NCBI GenBank assembly: GCA_039928615.1
Contig: JBDSSS010000209.1
Span: forward strand, 1 to 8,981
Source: JBDSSS01 sp039928615
GTDB lineage: Bacteria > Actinomycetota > Actinomycetes > Actinomycetales > Dermatophilaceae
Reading direction: 5' to 3'
Length of the DNA: 8,981 nt
The notes beneath the pieces are model-generated. The model had not been told where the DNA came from, did not search any database, and was given only the letters and a program-made list of their open reading frames with translations. Position 1 is the stretch's first letter; every line of letters begins with the position of its first letter. Made by a program: the position numbers and the translations under genes. Positions 6,097-8,981 of this stretch are shown piece by piece.

Positions 6097-7268
6097 AGGT
6101 CGGGATCGTCTGCCCCTACTCCTTCGACGTGCCCGGCGGCGTGCAGTTCCACGTCCGTGACCTCGCCGAGCACCTGATCAGCCACGGACACGAGGTCTCG
6201 GTGCTCGCGCCCGCCGACAGCGAGACCGAGCTGCCCGACTACGTCGTCTCGGCGGGGCGGGCGACCGCGGTGCGCTACAACGGCTCCGTGGCCCGGCTCA
6301 ACTTCGGCCCCGTCACCGCCTCGAAGGTGGGTCGCTGGCTCGACGCCGGGGCCTTCGACGTGCTCCACCTGCACGAGCCGGTGACCCCGAGCGTCAGCGT
6401 CATCGCCCTATCGGCGTGCGAGGGCCCGATCGTCGCGACCTTCCACACCTCGATGATCCGCTCCCGCACGATGCAGACCGCCTACCCGATCCTGCGCTCG
6501 AACCTCGAGAAGATCGACGCCCGGATCGCCGTCAGCGAGGACGCCCGGCGCACGGTGACGACCCACGTGGGCGGCGACGCCATCGTCATCCCCAACGGCG
6601 TCTACGTCGACCGCTTCGCCTCGGCGCCGCGCAACCCGGCCTGGACCGGCACCCGGTCGCGCCCGACCATCGCCTTCCTGGGGCGGATGGGTGAGCCGCG
6701 CAAGGGACTGCCGGTGCTCGCGGCTGCCCTGCCCGAGGTGCTCGCCCGCGTCCCCGGTCTGCGGGTCCTGCTCGCCGGGCCCGGCGACGTCCGGGAGATC
6801 ACCGCCGGCCTCCCGCCCGAGGTGGCCCGCGCCTGCGAGTTCCTCGGACCGGTCAGCGACGAGGACAAGGCCTCCCTGCTCGCTTCCGTCGACGTCTACG
6901 TCGCGCCGAACACCGGGGGTGAGAGCTTCGGGATCATCCTCATCGAGGCGATGTCCGCCGGCGCCTGCGTTCTCGCCAGCGACCTCGCCGCGTTCTCCCG
7001 GGTCCTCGACGGCGGGACCGCCGGGGCGATGTTCCGCAACGAGGAGCCGGCCGACCTGGCCGCCGTCCTGCTCGAGCTCGTCGCCGACCCGGCCCGCCGG
7101 GCGGCTCTCGCCGCGGCGGGGAGCCAGCGGGCGCGCCTGTTCGACTGGTCGGTGGTCGCCGCCCGCATCATCGCCGTCTACGAGACGGTCATCGAGGGTC
7201 GGATGGCCGCGACGGCCGAGCCACAGACCGGCTGGAACCGGTTCCTCCGCGGAGGCATCGGGCGATGA
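6093..7268 (+). CDS. pimA: Phosphatidyl-myo-inositol alpha-mannosyltransferase PimA (GT4)
   Basis: PimA transfers mannose from GDP-mannose to position 2 of PI, the first committed step of PIM synthesis, on the cytoplasmic face of the membrane. The 391-aa product has a GT-B fold pattern: an N-terminal domain with PGGVQ (14-18) in the acceptor/donor loop, THTS-like FHTS containing H118, and a C-terminal domain with FLGRMGEPRKG (195-205; R198 and K204 contact the donor phosphates in the family) and the EX7E motif NTGGESFGIILIE (E277, E285). H118 has the same residue number as the key His of mycobacterial PimA. ATG 6093 is chosen because the protein then begins MKVGIVCPYSFDVPGG as in the family; it overlaps the patA stop by 4 nt with no strong Shine-Dalgarno, which suggests coupling. 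The stop overlaps the LemA-like gene's start in the same way. Confidence 0.95.
   Translation: MKVGIVCPYSFDVPGGVQFHVRDLAEHLISHGHEVSVLAPADSETELPDYVVSAGRATAVRYNGSVARLNFGPVTASKVGRWLDAGAFDVLHLHEPVTPSVSVIALSACEGPIVATFHTSMIRSRTMQTAYPILRSNLEKIDARIAVSEDARRTVTTHVGGDAIVIPNGVYVDRFASAPRNPAWTGTRSRPTIAFLGRMGEPRKGLPVLAAALPEVLARVPGLRVLLAGPGDVREITAGLPPEVARACEFLGPVSDEDKASLLASVDVYVAPNTGGESFGIILIEAMSAGACVLASDLAAFSRVLDGGTAGAMFRNEEPADLAAVLLELVADPARRAALAAAGSQRARLFDWSVVAARIIAVYETVIEGRMAATAEPQTGWNRFLRGGIGR
7244..7255 (+). promoter_or_regulatory. Ribosome binding site inside a perfect palindrome
   Basis: GGAGG (7251-7255) is a strong Shine-Dalgarno 9 nt before ATG 7265, inside the pimA 3' end. It forms the right half of the perfect 12-bp palindrome CCTCCGCGGAGG. 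The anti-SD half next to it could pair with it in a tight hairpin and lower initiation until ribosomes finishing pimA open it. Confidence 0.55.
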
Positions 7269-7822
7269 CCGACGTGCTCGCCTGGCTGTTCGCCACGCTC
7301 TTCGTCGTCGTCATCATCGGCTGGTACCTCAGCTACAGCGCGGCGCGCCTCGACCGGCTCCACATTCGCCTCAGCGGCACGGCCGCGGCGCTCGACGCCC
7401 AGCTGGTCCGGCGGGCCGAGGCTGCGCTGGAGCTCGCCAACAGCGGCCTGCTCGACGGGGCGACATCCCTCATCCTCGCGCACGCGGCCACCGAGTCGCT
7501 CGAGATGCCCGACGAGCACGGCGAGGTGCGGGAGATGACCGAGAGCCAGCTGACCGAGGCACTCGAGGCCACCCTCACCGCGCCCGCCCTCGCCGCCATC
7601 GCGTCGATGCACGACGGCCAGGCCGCCGACGAGCCACTGGCCCGGCTCGGGTCGGCGTGCACGCGGGTGCAGCTCTCCCGGCGGTTCCACAACGACGCCG
7701 TCACCGACGTGCGCCGGGTCCGCCGCAAGTGGGTCGTACGGGTCTTTCACCTGGCCGGCCACACCCCGCTGCCGTCGACGATCGAGTTCGACGACGACGC
7801 CCCGCCCGCGCTCGTCCCCTGA
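7265..7822 (+). CDS. Small LemA-like membrane protein, function unknown
   Basis: The 185-aa product has one N-terminal membrane segment (about 4-24) and then a soluble, mostly helical part. LDRLHIRLSGTAAALDAQLV (29-48) with RRAEAALELA resembles the first conserved helix of LemA proteins, and RRFHNDAVTDVRRVRR (139-154) followed by FHLAGHTPLP resembles their C-terminal YNdAV...FP block, though the central region is shorter. Orientation is probably tail-out or tail-in undecided. ATG 7265 has GGAGG 9 nt upstream and overlaps the pimA stop by 4 nt, so it is the last member of the pgsA-patA-pimA operon; M. tuberculosis has a Nudix-family gene at this place. The context suggests a link with PIM or envelope lipid metabolism, but no activity can be assigned. 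A strong hairpin follows the stop after 8 nt. Confidence 0.85.
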   Translation: MTDVLAWLFATLFVVVIIGWYLSYSAARLDRLHIRLSGTAAALDAQLVRRAEAALELANSGLLDGATSLILAHAATESLEMPDEHGEVREMTESQLTEALEATLTAPALAAIASMHDGQAADEPLARLGSACTRVQLSRRFHNDAVTDVRRVRRKWVVRVFHLAGHTPLPSTIEFDDDAPPALVP

Positions 7823-7830
7823 CGCGGGTA

Positions 7831-7868
7831 GAACTGCCCACTCGACGGACTCGTCGAGTGGGCAGTTT
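7831..7868. terminator. Strong hairpin terminator of the PI/PIM operon
   Basis: Bases 7832-7847 and 7852-7867 form a perfect 16-bp stem (aactgcccactcgacg and its complement) with the tetraloop GACT; a G-T pair at 7831/7868 extends it. The right arm ends in TTT and the left arm starts with AA, so it could act in both directions. It begins 8 nt after the LemA-like gene's stop, separating the operon from pdxS. Confidence 0.85.
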
Positions 7869-7916
7869 CACCCCCCTCACGCCCGAGCCGGGTCGAGCCG
7901 GACACCGCCCGGGGCC

Positions 7917-7922
7917 TACCCT
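7917..7922 (+). promoter_or_regulatory. Candidate -10 element for pdxS
   Basis: TACCCT in ggcctaccctttgac matches TAnnnT and lies downstream of the operon terminator. A start near 7930 would give a leader of about 26 nt that carries AGGA (7947-7950), 4 nt before the GTG start at 7955. No clear -35 is seen. Confidence 0.4.
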
Positions 7923-7954
7923 TTGACCATCCCCACACGAGAAAGCAGGACATC

Positions 7955-8905
7955 GTGAGCACAACCGAGACCACGGGCACCTCGCCCGCGGCCGAGAGCA
8001 CGTCGAGCGCCGGCGAGAGCACGGCAGCGACGGGCACCACCCGCGTCAAGCGTGGCATGGCCGAGATGCTCAAGGGCGGCGTCATCATGGACGTCGTCAC
8101 GGCCGAGCAGGCCAAGATCGCCGAGGACGCCGGCGCCGTCGCCGTGATGGCCCTCGAGCGGGTCCCCGCCGACATCCGCGCCCAAGGTGGCGTGTCACGG
8201 ATGAGCGACCCCGACATGATCGACAGCATCATCGCGGCCGTCTCGATCCCCGTGATGGCCAAGGCGCGCATCGGCCACTTCGTCGAGGCCCAGGTCCTCC
8301 AGAGCCTCGGCGTCGACTACATCGACGAGTCAGAGGTGCTGACGCCGGCCGACTACGCGAACCACATCGACAAGTGGCAGTTCACCGCGCCCTTCGTCTG
8401 TGGCGCGACCAACCTCGGTGAGGCCCTGCGCCGGATCACCGAGGGCGCAGCGATGATCCGCTCCAAGGGCGAGGCCGGCACCGGCGACGTCTCCAACGCG
8501 ACCACCCACATGCGCACGATCCGTCAGGAGCTGCGCCGCCTCCACGGCCTTCCCGAGGACGAGCTCTACGTCGCGGCCAAGGAGCTGCAGGCGCCCTACG
8601 AGCTCGTCGCCGAGGTCGCCCGCGCGGGCAAGCTCCCCGTCGTGCTCTTCACCGCCGGCGGCATCGCCACCCCCGCCGACGCGGCGATGATGATGCAGCT
8701 CGGCGCCGAGGGTGTCTTCGTCGGCTCCGGCATCTTCAAGTCGGGCAACCCGGCCGAGCGCGCCGAGGCCATCGTCAAGGCGACCACCTTCTACGACGAC
8801 CCCGACGTCATCGCCAAGGTCTCCCGCGGCCTCGGCGAGGCCATGGTCGGGATCAACGTCGACGAGATCCCGCAGCCGCACCGGCTCTCCGAGCGCGGTT
8901 GGTGA
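7955..8905 (+). CDS. pdxS: Pyridoxal 5'-phosphate synthase, lyase subunit PdxS
   Basis: PdxS builds PLP from ribose 5-phosphate, glyceraldehyde 3-phosphate and ammonia, the latter supplied by the glutaminase PdxT. The 316-aa product is a full (beta/alpha)8 barrel with near-invariant blocks: VIMDVV (D46), MAKARIGH (K103, the lysine forming the first covalent intermediate), RSKGEAGTGDV (K171, the second lysine), FTAGGIATPADAAMMMQLGA and VFVGSGIFKSGNP, the phosphate-binding loops. Residues 1-29 are a Ser/Thr/Ala/Glu-rich extension not needed for the fold; the GTG start is kept because AGGA is 4 nt upstream and a promoter candidate lies close by, but a later start cannot be ruled out. pdxT is not in the window; in many actinobacteria it is further downstream, and here a hairpin follows pdxS directly. 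Confidence 0.97.
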   Translation: MSTTETTGTSPAAESTSSAGESTAATGTTRVKRGMAEMLKGGVIMDVVTAEQAKIAEDAGAVAVMALERVPADIRAQGGVSRMSDPDMIDSIIAAVSIPVMAKARIGHFVEAQVLQSLGVDYIDESEVLTPADYANHIDKWQFTAPFVCGATNLGEALRRITEGAAMIRSKGEAGTGDVSNATTHMRTIRQELRRLHGLPEDELYVAAKELQAPYELVAEVARAGKLPVVLFTAGGIATPADAAMMMQLGAEGVFVGSGIFKSGNPAERAEAIVKATTFYDDPDVIAKVSRGLGEAMVGINVDEIPQPHRLSERGW

Positions 8906-8922
8906 CCTCACCCCCACGCTGA

Positions 8923-8959
8923 CGTATGCCGCTTCGCCCGCCGGGCGCAGCGGCATACG
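8923..8959. terminator. Hairpin after pdxS, probable terminator
   Basis: Bases 8923-8933 (cgtatgccgct) pair exactly with 8949-8959 (agcggcatacg). Inside, cgccc (8935-8939) pairs with gggcg (8943-8947) around a 3-nt loop, with one T-C mismatch between the two stems, giving a long GC-rich hairpin 17 nt after the pdxS stop. No U-tract follows. The rest of the window (to 8981) shows no gene. Confidence 0.75.
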
Positions 8960-8981
8960 CGCGTCCGGGGCTGGGATGATC

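Noticed and set aside
6691..7926. 411-codon open frame on + overlapping pimA and the LemA-like gene
   Set aside because: Ser/Arg/Pro-rich off-frame translation of two genes with clear family motifs in their own frames.
1..8981. Mobile element, CRISPR array, tRNA/rRNA or defence system
   Set aside because: No transposase, integrase, terminal repeats, spaced repeat array or RNA gene signature was seen on either strand; all larger genes are housekeeping or envelope functions in conserved order.

Overview
This is ordinary, gene-dense, high-GC actinobacterial chromosome. Codons are strongly G/C-ended, GTG starts are common, and the gene order thrS - HIT hydrolase - PI-phosphate synthase - PIM acyltransferase - PimA mannosyltransferase - pdxS matches the Mycobacterium tuberculosis Rv2614c-Rv2606c neighbourhood. 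A LemA-like small membrane protein sits where M. tuberculosis has a Nudix gene. This suggests a non-mycobacterial actinobacterium, possibly Micrococcales (Intrasporangiaceae-like); the family-level guess is inference.

Layout: (1) 2-421, the 3' end of a GMC-family FAD oxidoreductase on +. (2) 459-1499 on -, a secreted lipoprotein of unrecognised function whose strand pattern suggests a beta/alpha barrel; a perfect 14-bp inverted repeat (431-473) lies between these convergent genes. (3) 1500-1738, a divergent control region holding candidate promoters for both flanking genes and, before thrS, a hairpin framed by two 12-bp direct repeats. (4) 1739-3736 thrS, ending in a four-unit heptamer repeat that contains its stop codon. 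(5) 3801-4382 HIT protein. (6) 4460-7822, four genes joined by three 4-nt stop/start overlaps: pgsA, patA, pimA and the LemA-like gene, closed by a strong hairpin at 7831-7868. (7) 7955-8905 pdxS with its own promoter candidate, followed by a hairpin at 8923-8959.

How the genes work together: PgsA makes phosphatidylinositol phosphate from CDP-diacylglycerol and inositol phosphate. After dephosphorylation to PI by an enzyme not in this window, PimA adds the first mannose and the PatA-like enzyme acylates the mannoside. The block is therefore a PI/PIM glycolipid operon of the cell envelope. thrS (translation), the HIT protein (probably Ap4A breakdown) and pdxS (vitamin B6) are conserved neighbours without an obvious biochemical link, although ThrRS-type synthetases can generate Ap4A. 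I found no RNA genes, mobile elements, CRISPR or defence system. The less familiar items are the lipoprotein, the LemA-like protein and several small repeat structures at gene boundaries.
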